Positions 16,374 through 25,066 of a stretch of DNA of 28,202 bases are shown here, one piece after another; the stretch's first letter is position 1; each line of letters opens with the position of its first letter. Origin of the DNA: Robiginitomaculum sp. (lineage in GTDB: Bacteria > Pseudomonadota > Alphaproteobacteria > Caulobacterales > Maricaulaceae); assembly GCA_021647805.1 (NCBI GenBank), contig JAKITZ010000004.1, positions 1 through 28,202 of the forward strand, given 5' to 3'. Below the pieces are notes generated by a model that was not told the origin of the DNA, did no database searches, and was given only the letters and a program-made list of their open reading frames with translations. A program made the position numbers and the translations under genes.

Positions 16374-17353
16374 ACCAGCAAACGCCAAATTCCAGCCTGA
16401 TCAATCTGGCGCAACCGCGCCTTGGGGCGAAAGTTGTTTATGCAACTGATGATTTTTTTGCCGATAAATCACGGTTAATTCTGCCAGCCGATCCGGTGTT
16501 TATCCCGAACAAATACGACGACAATGGTAAATGGATGGACGGCTGGGAAAGCCGGCGTAAACGGGTGTCTGGCCATGACCATTGCACTATCAAACTGGGC
16601 AGTCCCGGAACTGTCGAACAAATAGAAATAGATACCAGTCATTTTACCGGAAATTTTCCACCGGCAGCCAGTGTCGAGGCCTGTTTATATGATGGCGATA
16701 TTCCGCCGGAAAACCAAAAATGGACAGATATTATCGCCAAGATCGAGTTACACGGCGATAGCAATATTGTCTTGAAAACTGAAAATTCCGGTCCGTTTTC
16801 GCATTTACGTTTACATATTTACCCTGATGGGGGAGTGGCCAGATTGCGGGCTTATGGCAGAATTGCTCGCGACTGGTCAGACTTTGACAAAAATAAACAA
16901 ATTGACCTTGCGGCACTGGAATTAGGTGGGCGGCCGCTTGGTTGCAATAACCAACATTTCGGAGTACCGGAAAACCTGATTGCGCCAGGTAAGGGTATCA
17001 ATATGGGCGATGGTTGGGAAACCCGCCGCCGGCGTAAACCGGGACATGATTGGGCAGTTTTGGCCTTGGCTCACCCCGGTATAATCGAGGAAATATTACT
17101 CGACACCAAACATTTCAAGGGCAATTACCCTGATCGTTTTTATCTGCAAGCGGCGATGTGCGAGAATTTGAGCGACGAGGAAATTCTGCAACAGGCGCAA
17201 GACTGGCCGATACTGATTGATCAACAAAAATGCGAGGCCGACACCGAACATCACTTTAAGCTAAGCAATGGCCAGACAGTCTCACATATCCGCCTGAACA
17301 TCATTCCCGATGGCGGGATCAGCCGCTTACGATTATTGGGGCATATTGTTTGA
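16370..17353 (+). CDS. alc: Allantoicase
   Basis: A 327-residue enzyme hydrolysing allantoate to ureidoglycolate plus urea, the substrate then used by AllA in the other arm. It is an internal duplication: MDGWESRRKRVSGHDHCTIK / TSHFTGNFP in the first half and GDGWETRRRRKPGHDWAVLA / TKHFKGNYP in the second, each followed by a SHLRLHIYPDGGVARLR-type strand. This two-module design is the known allantoicase fold. The ATG overlaps the uraD stop by 4 bp and follows AAGGAA. No frameshift or missing motif is seen. It ends the plus arm. Confidence 0.95.
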   Translation: MNQQTPNSSLINLAQPRLGAKVVYATDDFFADKSRLILPADPVFIPNKYDDNGKWMDGWESRRKRVSGHDHCTIKLGSPGTVEQIEIDTSHFTGNFPPAASVEACLYDGDIPPENQKWTDIIAKIELHGDSNIVLKTENSGPFSHLRLHIYPDGGVARLRAYGRIARDWSDFDKNKQIDLAALELGGRPLGCNNQHFGVPENLIAPGKGINMGDGWETRRRRKPGHDWAVLALAHPGIIEEILLDTKHFKGNYPDRFYLQAAMCENLSDEEILQQAQDWPILIDQQKCEADTEHHFKLSNGQTVSHIRLNIIPDGGISRLRLLGHIV

Positions 17354-17362
17354 GGGTGCATT

Positions 17363-17783
17363 TTGTATTATAGCAAAGTGAGGGATAGAACTCTTAAAAT
17401 AAGTCCGCCAGTAAATGGTATGGAACAGCTTGTTTTTGAATCGATAAACATCCGATTTGAGAATGAGAAAGCAACAAATGTTTTTTCCAATAAAAACAAT
17501 AAGACTTTAGCCGAGACGCTTGAGCACAAACGTTATGCCAAACTGAAAGACCGCGTTGACTCCGATTATTCTAAATACCTTGAAAGGTCTCTTGGTAAAT
17601 TCCTTCTGGATTGATGATGAGTACTTTATCAATAAGAAGGGAGTTTATGTCTATTTTGTGGGCGATGATTTGAAATATATTGGTAGGTGCAAGGACACAA
17701 TAAGAAAGAGGGTAAATCAGGGTTACGGCAAAATTCATCAACTACCCTTGATGTTGAGATTGCAATGCTGGACTCCGGATTAA
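17363..17783 (+). pseudogene. Broken GIY-YIG-type nuclease gene
   Basis: Two overlapping frames each carry part of one gene. Frame one (17363-17614) gives an N-terminal part ending DYSKYLERSLGKF. Frame two continues from about 17595 as LVNSFWIDDEYFINKKGVYVYF and VGDDLKYIGRCKDTIRKRVN, a GIY-YIG-like core (GVY...YIG with a following Arg). The frames join if one base is lost or gained near 17590-17600. After GYGKIH the homology stops and the frame runs into a palindrome at 17772-17792, so the C-terminus is also gone. It follows allantoicase directly. Host gene or mobile-element origin cannot be decided. Confidence 0.65.
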
Positions 17784-17797
17784 ATCCGGAGTGACGG
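17768..17797. repeat. Short palindromic repeat of CTGGA...TGACGG type
   Basis: ACTCCGGATT (17772-17781) and AATCCGGAGT (17783-17792) are perfect 10-bp arms with a single-base centre, flanked by CTGG and GACGG. The framework CTGGAxTxCC...GGxxTGACGG is that of a palindrome common between proteobacterial genes. It sits exactly where the broken GIY-YIG frame ends. Confidence 0.75.
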
Positions 17798-18032
17798 AAT
17801 TGGCGAGGGTGAATAGGGATCTGCTTTGCACTACTGCTTGACCCTCAATTAGCGCTCATTGCCAAAGAGGTTATCTGAGCCAAGGGTTAATTGGCAAAGA
17901 TTGCACCCTCATTACCCCTTAATAGCACTTGAGCGGCGGGGATAAGTTTCAGACATACCCCCCAATGCCCGCTCTTGCTATAATGGTGTTGCAAGGCGTA
18001 CTAACAGGCGGGTTTGCGGTTCTTTGATATGG

Positions 18033-18047
18033 TTAATACGCGATAAA
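18033..18047. promoter_or_regulatory. Partial CtrA-like site upstream of nrdB
   Basis: TTAA, seven bases, then TAAA. The alphaproteobacterial CtrA consensus is TTAA-N7-TTAA, so one half is perfect and the other has one mismatch. Such matches occur by chance in AT-rich DNA; the only support is location ahead of a DNA-precursor gene. Confidence 0.2.
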
Positions 18048-18130
18048 CTAAGCAAAACATGCGTTTTGACAAAATATTGCTTTAGTGATGTGTAAAACTA
18101 ATATTGTTTCGTGACGAGACTTTTTAAGGT

Positions 18131-18139
18131 TTATCCACT
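18131..18139 (+). promoter_or_regulatory. DnaA-box-like site upstream of nrdB
   Basis: TTATCCACT matches the DnaA box TTATCCACA at 8 of 9 positions and lies 213 nt before the nrdB start. DnaA is known to regulate nrdAB in Escherichia coli. A single site is weak evidence; no second box was seen close by. Confidence 0.3.
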
Positions 18140-18351
18140 GGGGAAAGTTAGAAAAATAAGCAACGAGTTTTTTAATGCTAACTTTGGTTATAAAACAACA
18201 GGTAATCAAGGAAAGTACAGGTGCATTGTAAGTTGAAATGCCAGTTTTCTGGTAAATGCTTCAACACAAGGGCTTGTGGTTTGCAGCCTAATCTAGCACA
18301 CCATGTAGATAATTATTGGATAAATTGATTCCCGATACCAAGAGATATGTT

Positions 18352-19359
18352 ATGAAATTGAAACTAGATACCCCCGGATTACTAACCCCTTCTGTTGGTT
18401 ATAAACCTTTTCGTTACCCGTGGGCGTTTGATTTTTGGCAAAAGCAACAACAGGTTCACTGGATCCCAGAAGAAATTCCATTGGGTGAAGATTGTAATGA
18501 TTGGGCAAATAAATTGTCCGACAAAGAGCGCAATTTGCTAACCCAAATATTCAGATTCTTCACGCAGGGCGATATCGAGGTCAACAATAATTATATGGAG
18601 CATTATTGCCGCATCTTTAAACCGACCGAGGTAAAAATGATGATGGCGGCGTTTTCGAATATGGAAACGGTACATATTGCAGCTTATGCACTGTTACTGG
18701 AAACCATTGGCATGCCGGACAGTGAGTTTAGCGCGTTCATGGAATATGAAAGCATGGCCGCCAAACACAATTACATGGCCGAATTTGGAACCGATACCAA
18801 TGAAGACATTGCTAGATCCTTGGCAATGTTTGGTGGCTTTACCGAAGGCTTACAGTTATTTGCCAGCTTTGCGATGTTGATGAATTTTCCACGCTTTAAC
18901 AAGATGAAGGGCATGGGGCAGATCGTTTCATGGTCGGTGCGTGATGAAAGTCTGCATTGTGAGGGCATGATCAAAATGTATCATGAATTCGCCGCCGAGA
19001 CCGGCTGTGTGACCCCATCTGTTGCTGACGATATTGTTGATTGCTGTAAAACGGTTGTTGGTCTTGAGGATCAATTTATCGATTTGGCTTTTGAGATGGG
19101 CGGGGTTGAAGGCATGGAGCCAGATGATATCAAGCAATATATCCGCTATATTGCCGATTGGCGGCTTGGCCAGTTAAAACTACCAAAAGTTTACGGCATA
19201 TCCGAACACCCGATCCCGTGGCTAACCGAGATACTAAACGGTGTTGAACACGCTAATTTCTTTGAAGCCAGAGCCACTGAATACTCCAAAGGAGCCACAA
19301 AGGGGCAGTGGCATGGTGATGCTGGTGTCTGGGACATGTTTGACAAGAAAGCCGGATAA
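18352..19359 (+). CDS. nrdB: Ribonucleoside-diphosphate reductase class Ia, beta subunit
   Basis: A 335-residue radical-generating subunit of aerobic ribonucleotide reductase, needed for dNTP supply. All di-iron ligands are present with family spacing: Asp74 (TQGDIEV), Glu105 and His108 (NMETVHIAAY), Glu165 (FTEGLQLF), Glu199 and His202 (RDESLHCEG). The radical Tyr is Tyr112, four residues after His108. The ATG at 18352 (MKLKLDTPG) has AAGAGA 6 nt upstream and is preferred to a TTG at 18316. The alpha subunit gene nrdA is not adjacent, which is notable but not rare in alphaproteobacteria. No NrdR box pair was recognised upstream. Confidence 0.95.
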   Translation: MKLKLDTPGLLTPSVGYKPFRYPWAFDFWQKQQQVHWIPEEIPLGEDCNDWANKLSDKERNLLTQIFRFFTQGDIEVNNNYMEHYCRIFKPTEVKMMMAAFSNMETVHIAAYALLLETIGMPDSEFSAFMEYESMAAKHNYMAEFGTDTNEDIARSLAMFGGFTEGLQLFASFAMLMNFPRFNKMKGMGQIVSWSVRDESLHCEGMIKMYHEFAAETGCVTPSVADDIVDCCKTVVGLEDQFIDLAFEMGGVEGMEPDDIKQYIRYIADWRLGQLKLPKVYGISEHPIPWLTEILNGVEHANFFEARATEYSKGATKGQWHGDAGVWDMFDKKAG

Positions 19360-19447
19360 ATAATTGAACCTGTAATTAGTAGAAAAATTTAACACAATAT
19401 CAAACCATTTGTTTGCAGAGTTGCGGTTCAAAGCTGGAATTTTGAAT

Positions 19448-21154
19448 ATGCATAAAAAACTTGAACAGCAAGTTCGCCTATCAATCCGTGATGGTAAGCT
19501 AAATCCCGACATACTCGTGCGCTTGGTTGATAGCAGCTATCGTGAAGGCGATAGCCGCACCCATACGCTGCTTGATCGTTTAGATGATGCGGTTTTGGTG
19601 TTGAACGAAGAAAATACCATTATTGATGTTAATCCGGCGGCGCGCAAATTATTGGCAATACCGCAAGGGCCGCTAGATGTTCTAAAACTTGATCAATTTA
19701 TACCGGACTTAGTGATTGATGAAAGTCTACAACACGCTCAAGGCGCTGTTTTAGCAGAGCAAAAAAATGTCGCGGGTCGTACTTTATCTGCGAGCAGTAT
19801 TAGCTGTGATGTCAATTTGTTTGTATTGAAAACCGGTGAAAATGGTAAGCGATTATGCGTTTTAAGAACAGCTGCGGCTGCGGTTAAACCTGAAACCACA
19901 AAAGCACAAGCAACTGATGCTTCAGAAGTATTTGAGGCTCAAGAAAAATATTTGGCAATGATGAGCCACGAATTGCGAACGCCAATGAATGCGGTTTTGG
20001 GCATGGCAAAGCATCTAGCAGAAACTGATATGACAGAAGATCAATTGGAAAACGTCAAAACTATCATTGACGCCGGTGATGTGATGATGTCGCTGTTAAA
20101 TGATCTTTTAGACAAGTCCAAACTTGATGCCGGGAAATTTTCATTAGAAAATACCAATGTTGATCTACGCCACATGTTACAAAAAATGGTTCGATTGTGG
20201 CGACCAACTATCGAGGCACAGGGGTTGGCGTTTTCGTTGGAAATAGGTGATGAGGTAATATCGGCGATTCGTGGTGACTCAGTACGTATCCGGCAGATAT
20301 TATCGAATTTGCTGTCCAATGCTGCCAAGTTCACCAACTCTGGCTCCGTAATACTGTCTGTACATGCCAAGCCGCTTGCAGATGGCAAGGTAGAAGTAGA
20401 CTTCTCGGTTCGCGATACTGGCATTGGTATGAGCGAAGAAGTGCAAAAAAATCTGTTCAATGCTTATGTGCAAGCCAATAGCAGTACGTCACGTGAATAT
20501 GGCGGTACCGGCCTTGGCCTGTCTATATCACGGCAATTGGCGCAAATGATGGGCGGTGATTTAGTTGTTGAATCAAAAGAAAACCTTGGTTCTATTTTCC
20601 ATTTTATTGCCAGTTTTGAAACAAGTAGTAAGTCGCAAAACCAAGAAGCCAAAGACGTTGACAATGTACCAAAAGCACAGGTTACCGAGCGGGCAATCGC
20701 GCCACTCGTTGCAAAACCTGCTGCTGCACCAAAACCTACCGATGATAGTTTGCGGATATTGGCAGTAGAAGATAATCCCATAAACCAAAGGGTCTTGGCG
20801 GCATTCTTGCGACCTATTGGTGGTGAAGTGGTTTGGGCTGGTCATGGACAAGAGGCACTTGAGCTGCTGGCGGACAGTTATTTTGATGTGGTGTTGATGG
20901 ATATTCAAATGCCAGTAATGGACGGGCTTACTGCGGCGAAAACCCTGCGAGACAGTGACAGTATTAATGTTGACGTACCAATAATTGCCATGACCGCTAA
21001 TGCGATGCTTGGGGATCGGGAAACCTGCCTTGCTGCGGGAATGAACGATTATGTCTCAAAGCCGATAGATCCAAAAACTTTGTATAAATCAATATCTAAA
21101 CTGGTTGATGAATATCGTGCGGTAAAACAAACTTCCCAGCAGGTTTGCGGGTAA
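19448..21154 (+). CDS. Soluble hybrid sensor histidine kinase (PAS-like, HisKA, HATPase, REC)
   Basis: A 568-residue hybrid kinase without membrane segments. A PAS-like sensor region (about 40-140, LDDAVLVLNEENTIIDVNPA) precedes the HisKA box MMSHELRTPMN with phospho-acceptor His174. The ATPase domain has its N box (LSNLLSNAAKFT, Asn291), G1 (RDTGIGM, Asp323) and G2 (YGGTGLGLS). An Ala/Pro-rich linker leads to a receiver domain with Asp485 (VLMDIQMPVMDG) and the conserved Lys538 (SKPID). All catalytic residues are intact. I chose the ATG at 19448 with GGAA upstream over a TTG at 19409. It follows nrdB by 88 nt. The signal sensed and the output are unknown; no Hpt gene is nearby. Confidence 0.92.
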   Translation: MHKKLEQQVRLSIRDGKLNPDILVRLVDSSYREGDSRTHTLLDRLDDAVLVLNEENTIIDVNPAARKLLAIPQGPLDVLKLDQFIPDLVIDESLQHAQGAVLAEQKNVAGRTLSASSISCDVNLFVLKTGENGKRLCVLRTAAAAVKPETTKAQATDASEVFEAQEKYLAMMSHELRTPMNAVLGMAKHLAETDMTEDQLENVKTIIDAGDVMMSLLNDLLDKSKLDAGKFSLENTNVDLRHMLQKMVRLWRPTIEAQGLAFSLEIGDEVISAIRGDSVRIRQILSNLLSNAAKFTNSGSVILSVHAKPLADGKVEVDFSVRDTGIGMSEEVQKNLFNAYVQANSSTSREYGGTGLGLSISRQLAQMMGGDLVVESKENLGSIFHFIASFETSSKSQNQEAKDVDNVPKAQVTERAIAPLVAKPAAAPKPTDDSLRILAVEDNPINQRVLAAFLRPIGGEVVWAGHGQEALELLADSYFDVVLMDIQMPVMDGLTAAKTLRDSDSINVDVPIIAMTANAMLGDRETCLAAGMNDYVSKPIDPKTLYKSISKLVDEYRAVKQTSQQVCG

Positions 21155-21274
21155 GCTAGCTAATGTTTAAGTAAGCACATTGATGCTCAGTTGAACTTTT
21201 CCACTCGACAAGTCTGTTAACAGCGGTCATTTTATCTTTTACATATCAATAAATATGAAAATGAGGAAAGTGTT

Positions 21275-21490
21275 ATGACTGATACGCCGGATCGAGTGAC
21301 TATTTTGGCAAAAAGCTTTACCGAAGCTGCAATGGAATTTCATCGTTCAAAGATGTCAGAGCGCGGTTATCGCATGGAAGGGCGCATCGAGCCGCACCTG
21401 TTTCAGGTGGTTGACGGTATGCAACCAGCTAAAGACTTGTTTGATGGCGAGCCTTATTTTGCAGTTACGTTTGTTCGCAAAAGTACCTAA
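21275..21490 (+). CDS. Small protein of unknown function preceding amn (71 aa)
   Basis: A 71-residue soluble protein, N-terminus MTDTPDRVTILAKSFTEAAM, ending FDGEPYFAVTFVRKST. It looks like a compact alpha/beta protein: an amphipathic helix, then short strands. The start has AGGAAAG about 7 nt upstream. Its stop codon touches the amn ATG with no gap, which argues for translational coupling and a role connected with AMP nucleosidase. No named family was recognised. Confidence 0.72.
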   Translation: MTDTPDRVTILAKSFTEAAMEFHRSKMSERGYRMEGRIEPHLFQVVDGMQPAKDLFDGEPYFAVTFVRKST

Positions 21491-22951
21491 ATGAGCAAGG
21501 AGCAAGCAAGTATTGAGGCTGCAAAAGTTGTCGATCAATTGGCTGATCTGTATCAGCAAGCAACGTCACGGTTGCAAAAGGCGCTAGCGGCTTATTTGAA
21601 AACTGGCATTGTTCCAGAGATGCAAGCTAGAAAATCCGGGGTTTTTACTTATCCAGAGTTGCGGATCACTTATGAGCCAGATGGTAAGCCAGCGGTGTTT
21701 TCCAGAGCATTTGGTAAATTTTCAGAACCCGGTGTTTATGTTACCACCATTACCGAGCCGGAATTGTTTCGCTCGTATCTTGAAGAACAACTGACATTAC
21801 TGCTTGGCGATTATCAGATCGAGATTGAGGTTGGCGTATCGGCTGTTGAAATTCCATACTCTTATGTACTTGATGGTTCTGATGAACTGAACATGGAAAA
21901 TGCTGATCCGCGTGAACTGGCCAGAGTATTTCCTTATGCTGATCTGGTGGCTATCGGCGATGAGATTGCTGATGGTGATTTTGTATCAGACGATGGCAGC
22001 CGTCCATTGGCATTGTTTGATGCTCCGCGAACCGATTTGTCATTGCATCGTTTGTATCATTATTGCGGCACGCCGTTTGAACATGTTCAACCGTTTATAT
22101 TGTTTACCAATTACCATCGGTATGTGGACGAGTTTATCAATTGGGGCTTAAAGCAGTTACAAGAAAGTGATGAATTTATTGAACTTTCAGTTTCTGGTTT
22201 CGTCACTGTTGATAAAAACACCAAAAATGCTAGGCAAAAAATCGATGATGCTCCGTGGCGTAAATATCAAATGCCAGCTTATCATTTGCGCGCTAAAGAC
22301 GGGCGGGGAATTACCTTGGTCAATATTGGTGTTGGGCCAACGAATGCCAAAACTATTACCGACCATTTGGCGGTTTTAAGGCCGCAGTGCTGGTTGATGA
22401 TCGGTCATTGTGGCGGTTTACGACAATCTCAACGACTGGGCGATTATGTGCTAGCGCATGCTTATCATCGCAATGATCATGTTCTTGATGACGTGGTGCC
22501 GCTGGATATTCCGATACCGGCATTGGCCGAAATACAGGTGGCGCTTGCCGAAGCAACGGCCAATGTTTCTGGCGAAGGAATGGATAAAGTTAAAAGCCGT
22601 CTACGCACCGGAACTGTTGTTTCAAAAGACGATAGGAATTGGGAGTTTCGCTATACTCATGAAACCAAGATGATAAATCGCTCTAGGGCTATTGCTGTTG
22701 ATATGGAAAGCGCGACCATTGCTGCCAATGGTTTTCGTTTTAGGGTGCCTTATGGAACTTTATTGTGTGTTTCTGATAAGCCGTTACACGGTGAGATAAA
22801 ATTACCTGGATCAGCTAATTTGTTTTATCAAAAATCGGTACGGGAACATATGTTAATTGGTTTCGAGACTATCAGAATTTTGAAAAATGACGTAGCTCAC
22901 CGGCTACATAGTCGTAAATTACGCGCCTTTGAAGAGCCACCGTTTAGATGA
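21491..22951 (+). CDS. amn: AMP nucleosidase
   Basis: A 486-residue cytoplasmic enzyme hydrolysing AMP to adenine plus ribose 5-phosphate, used to control AMP levels and salvage purines. The N-terminal regulatory domain (about 1-240) is followed by the nucleoside-phosphorylase-fold catalytic part with GITLVNIGVGPTNAKTITDH, MIGHCGGLRQSQRLGDYVLA, the RDDHVLDD-like HRNDHVLDDVVPLDIPIPAL, and VDMESATIAANGFRFRVPYG. The end, DKPLHGEIKLPGSAN, is typical of bacterial Amn. Length is close to the usual 480-500. It abuts the 71-aa gene and overlaps the phosphatase start by 4 bp. Confidence 0.95.
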   Translation: MSKEQASIEAAKVVDQLADLYQQATSRLQKALAAYLKTGIVPEMQARKSGVFTYPELRITYEPDGKPAVFSRAFGKFSEPGVYVTTITEPELFRSYLEEQLTLLLGDYQIEIEVGVSAVEIPYSYVLDGSDELNMENADPRELARVFPYADLVAIGDEIADGDFVSDDGSRPLALFDAPRTDLSLHRLYHYCGTPFEHVQPFILFTNYHRYVDEFINWGLKQLQESDEFIELSVSGFVTVDKNTKNARQKIDDAPWRKYQMPAYHLRAKDGRGITLVNIGVGPTNAKTITDHLAVLRPQCWLMIGHCGGLRQSQRLGDYVLAHAYHRNDHVLDDVVPLDIPIPALAEIQVALAEATANVSGEGMDKVKSRLRTGTVVSKDDRNWEFRYTHETKMINRSRAIAVDMESATIAANGFRFRVPYGTLLCVSDKPLHGEIKLPGSANLFYQKSVREHMLIGFETIRILKNDVAHRLHSRKLRAFEEPPFR

Positions 22952-23715
22952 GTAGTGGCCGGATTTTTGCAAATTCCCAAGTCAATAATTTTCGCGATTA
23001 TGGTGGTTGGAAAAGCTCTTATGGTGGGCAAGTTGTAACTGGTAAGCTCTTGCGCTCTGCTCATTGGGCTGATGCAAAAGATCAGGCTCATGAACTATTT
23101 AGAGAGTTACAGGTTCAGGTCGTTGTCGACCTGCGGCGCTTGGCCGAACGAAATTTGCAACCAAATATATTTCCGAAAGACCTGCCATTGGAACAATTAG
23201 TAGCCGATGGCGGCAATATGAAAGACCCGCCGCACATACAGTTTTTGCGAGAAGGGAATTTAACTAAAAACAGTGTCCAGAATTATATGCGTAGCGCGTA
23301 TCGTCGAATTCCAATTGAGGACCATCATCAGCAGTTATTCCGCCAAACCATATTGCGGCTTGGGCAGAGCAAAACGGTATTGATCCATTGTGCAGCCGGC
23401 AAAGATCGTACAGGAATACTGGCGGCACTTATTTTGGGGTTGTTAGGTGTTAGCGAAGAAAACATAATGACAGATTACGTGCTAACCAATAAGGCAGTAG
23501 ATATTGAAAACAAATTACCGATTATTGCAAAAAAAGTTTCTGAAAGTTTAGGTAAAGATATTGAGGCGGAAATTTTATTTCCGATGTTAGGTGTTACAGA
23601 AGACCTATTGCCCCTCTCTGGTGATATATTGACCGATCCGGTACGATATGCCCGCAAATGCTTGGAACTTGATGCCGATGATTTACAACGGTTGAAAGAT
23701 AATTTGATTTGTTAA
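22948..23715 (+). CDS. Protein tyrosine/serine phosphatase, bacterial DSP-like
   Basis: A 255-residue cytoplasmic phosphatase. The P-loop signature HCAAGKDRTG gives Cys148 as nucleophile and Arg154 as phosphate binder. The N-terminal NNFRDYGGWKS and DLRRLAERNLQPN with a conserved Asp-Leu-Arg are those of the Y_phosphatase3-type family. The ATG overlaps the amn stop (ATGA), so it is coupled with AMP nucleosidase. The substrate is unknown; members of this family act on phosphotyrosine, phosphoserine or phosphoinositides. Confidence 0.88.
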   Translation: MSSGRIFANSQVNNFRDYGGWKSSYGGQVVTGKLLRSAHWADAKDQAHELFRELQVQVVVDLRRLAERNLQPNIFPKDLPLEQLVADGGNMKDPPHIQFLREGNLTKNSVQNYMRSAYRRIPIEDHHQQLFRQTILRLGQSKTVLIHCAAGKDRTGILAALILGLLGVSEENIMTDYVLTNKAVDIENKLPIIAKKVSESLGKDIEAEILFPMLGVTEDLLPLSGDILTDPVRYARKCLELDADDLQRLKDNLIC

Positions 23716-23719
23716 TGTT

Positions 23720-25066
23720 ATGACCGCTAGGCGCTCAAAATATGTTCTGGAAATTCCTTGGCGAGACCCGTTAACTGCTTTTGCACCAATAGCGCAAAAT
23801 CCTTGGTCAATATTATTTCATTCCAGTGGCGATCAACCTACCGCCAAATGGTCAATTTTTTGCGCCGAACCAGAAGCTGTTTTTATACAAAATGGCGCAG
23901 AGGCTTTAAGCGTACTACCGATCAACACGAACCTTGACAGCCGCCTTGATCATTTTCCGTTTGTTGGTGGTTTGGCCGGTTTGCTTAGCTATGAATTTGG
24001 TTGCAAATTGGAAAACATTGATATACCAGCCAAGAGTAACTGGCCTGATATAGGGTTCGGGCAATATCCGTGTTGTGCACTGTTTGATCATCACAGGCAA
24101 AAGTCTTATATTATCGCCCCTGACCCTGTGCTGGCAAAGCGTTTTTTAAGTCAACTGGGCACTATTGGCGATAGGGCTAATAACGAGCCTTTAGGCAAAC
24201 TTTTACACAAGTTTAGCAGTAATTGCTCTGATAATCAGATTGCCAGAACCGTTAGCAAGGTTATCAAGTACATTCATCAAGGAGATATATTTCAAGCTAA
24301 TATTAGCCGTGAGTTTACCGCTGAATTAGCTGGTGATGCCAGCATCAATCTATTGTTCGAGCAATTGGTGGCCATTAGTAAGGCTCCGTTTTGTGTGAGT
24401 TTTAGGCTTGGTGATGATAAAGCAGTATTATCGAACTCGCCGGAAAGGTTCTTATCGCTTAGTGCTAACGGGACAGTAAGCGCCAATCCAGTAAAAGGAA
24501 CAAGACCTAGAGGGCAAACAGAAGAATTAGACAAAGCATTGATGAAAGAACTGCTTGGTAGCGCAAAAGATAGAGCCGAGAATTTGATGATAGTTGACCT
24601 TATGCGCAATGATTTATCGCGAGTTTGTGAAGCTGGTTCAGTAAATGTACCAGAACTATTTGCTGTGCAATCATTCGCTAATGTCCACCATTTGGTATCG
24701 ACTGTGTGCGGTAGGCTAAAGCAAGATGCTACTGCGATAGATTTATTGCGGGCGACATTTCCGCCCGGCTCCATTACGGGCGCACCAAAAATACGCGCTA
24801 TGCAAATAATTGCTGAGCTAGAGAGCGCTGTGCGTGGCCCTTATTGCGGTGCGCTTGGGTTTATATCGGATCATGGGGCGATGGATTTTAATGTATTGAT
24901 CAGAACATTGATCATGCAGCGAAATTCCGACAATAACTGGGACGTAACATTTCGAGCCGGAGGCGGCATTGTTGCTGACTCTGATCCGTTGTCCGAAGCC
25001 GGCGAGATGAACGATAAGGCAAGTGTTTTTCGCCAGTTGGCTGGAAGTGTGCAAAATGTCCGTTGA
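23720..25066 (+). CDS. pabB: Aminodeoxychorismate synthase component I
   Basis: A 448-residue chorismate-binding enzyme making 4-amino-4-deoxychorismate for folate synthesis. Motifs visible are IHQGDIFQANISREF, SNSPERFLSL, the PVKGTRPRG stretch with the PabB-type Lys, LMIVDLMRNDLSRVCEAG, FPPGSITGAPKIRAMQII and FRAGGGIVADSDPLSEAGE. The PxKGT lysine supports PabB over anthranilate synthase. No glutaminase (PabA) domain is fused or adjacent. The start is 4 nt after the phosphatase stop and the end overlaps the next ORF by 11 nt. Confidence 0.92.
   Translation: MTARRSKYVLEIPWRDPLTAFAPIAQNPWSILFHSSGDQPTAKWSIFCAEPEAVFIQNGAEALSVLPINTNLDSRLDHFPFVGGLAGLLSYEFGCKLENIDIPAKSNWPDIGFGQYPCCALFDHHRQKSYIIAPDPVLAKRFLSQLGTIGDRANNEPLGKLLHKFSSNCSDNQIARTVSKVIKYIHQGDIFQANISREFTAELAGDASINLLFEQLVAISKAPFCVSFRLGDDKAVLSNSPERFLSLSANGTVSANPVKGTRPRGQTEELDKALMKELLGSAKDRAENLMIVDLMRNDLSRVCEAGSVNVPELFAVQSFANVHHLVSTVCGRLKQDATAIDLLRATFPPGSITGAPKIRAMQIIAELESAVRGPYCGALGFISDHGAMDFNVLIRTLIMQRNSDNNWDVTFRAGGGIVADSDPLSEAGEMNDKASVFRQLAGSVQNVR

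Larger units (their letters stand above)
17798..18351. other. 554-bp gene-free leader upstream of nrdB
   Basis: No plausible gene or known RNA was recognised. It holds a G/C-rich hairpin (GAGCGG at 17931-17936 with CCGCTC at 17969-17974, plus GGGG/CCCC inside), then TATAAT at 17979-17984. Upstream are shorter complementary pairs: GAGGGT/ACCCTC (17805-17810, 17841-17846) and TTGCCAA/TTGGCAA (17859-17865, 17891-17897). The 3' half is AT-rich and contains a DnaA-box-like and a partial CtrA-like sequence, listed separately. The nrdB promoter is presumably here. Confidence 0.5.

Noticed and set aside
17798..18351. Possible tmRNA, 6S RNA, SRP RNA or cobalamin riboswitch upstream of nrdB
   Set aside because: None of the hallmark sequences of these RNAs could be found by eye; kept only as an unexplained structured region.
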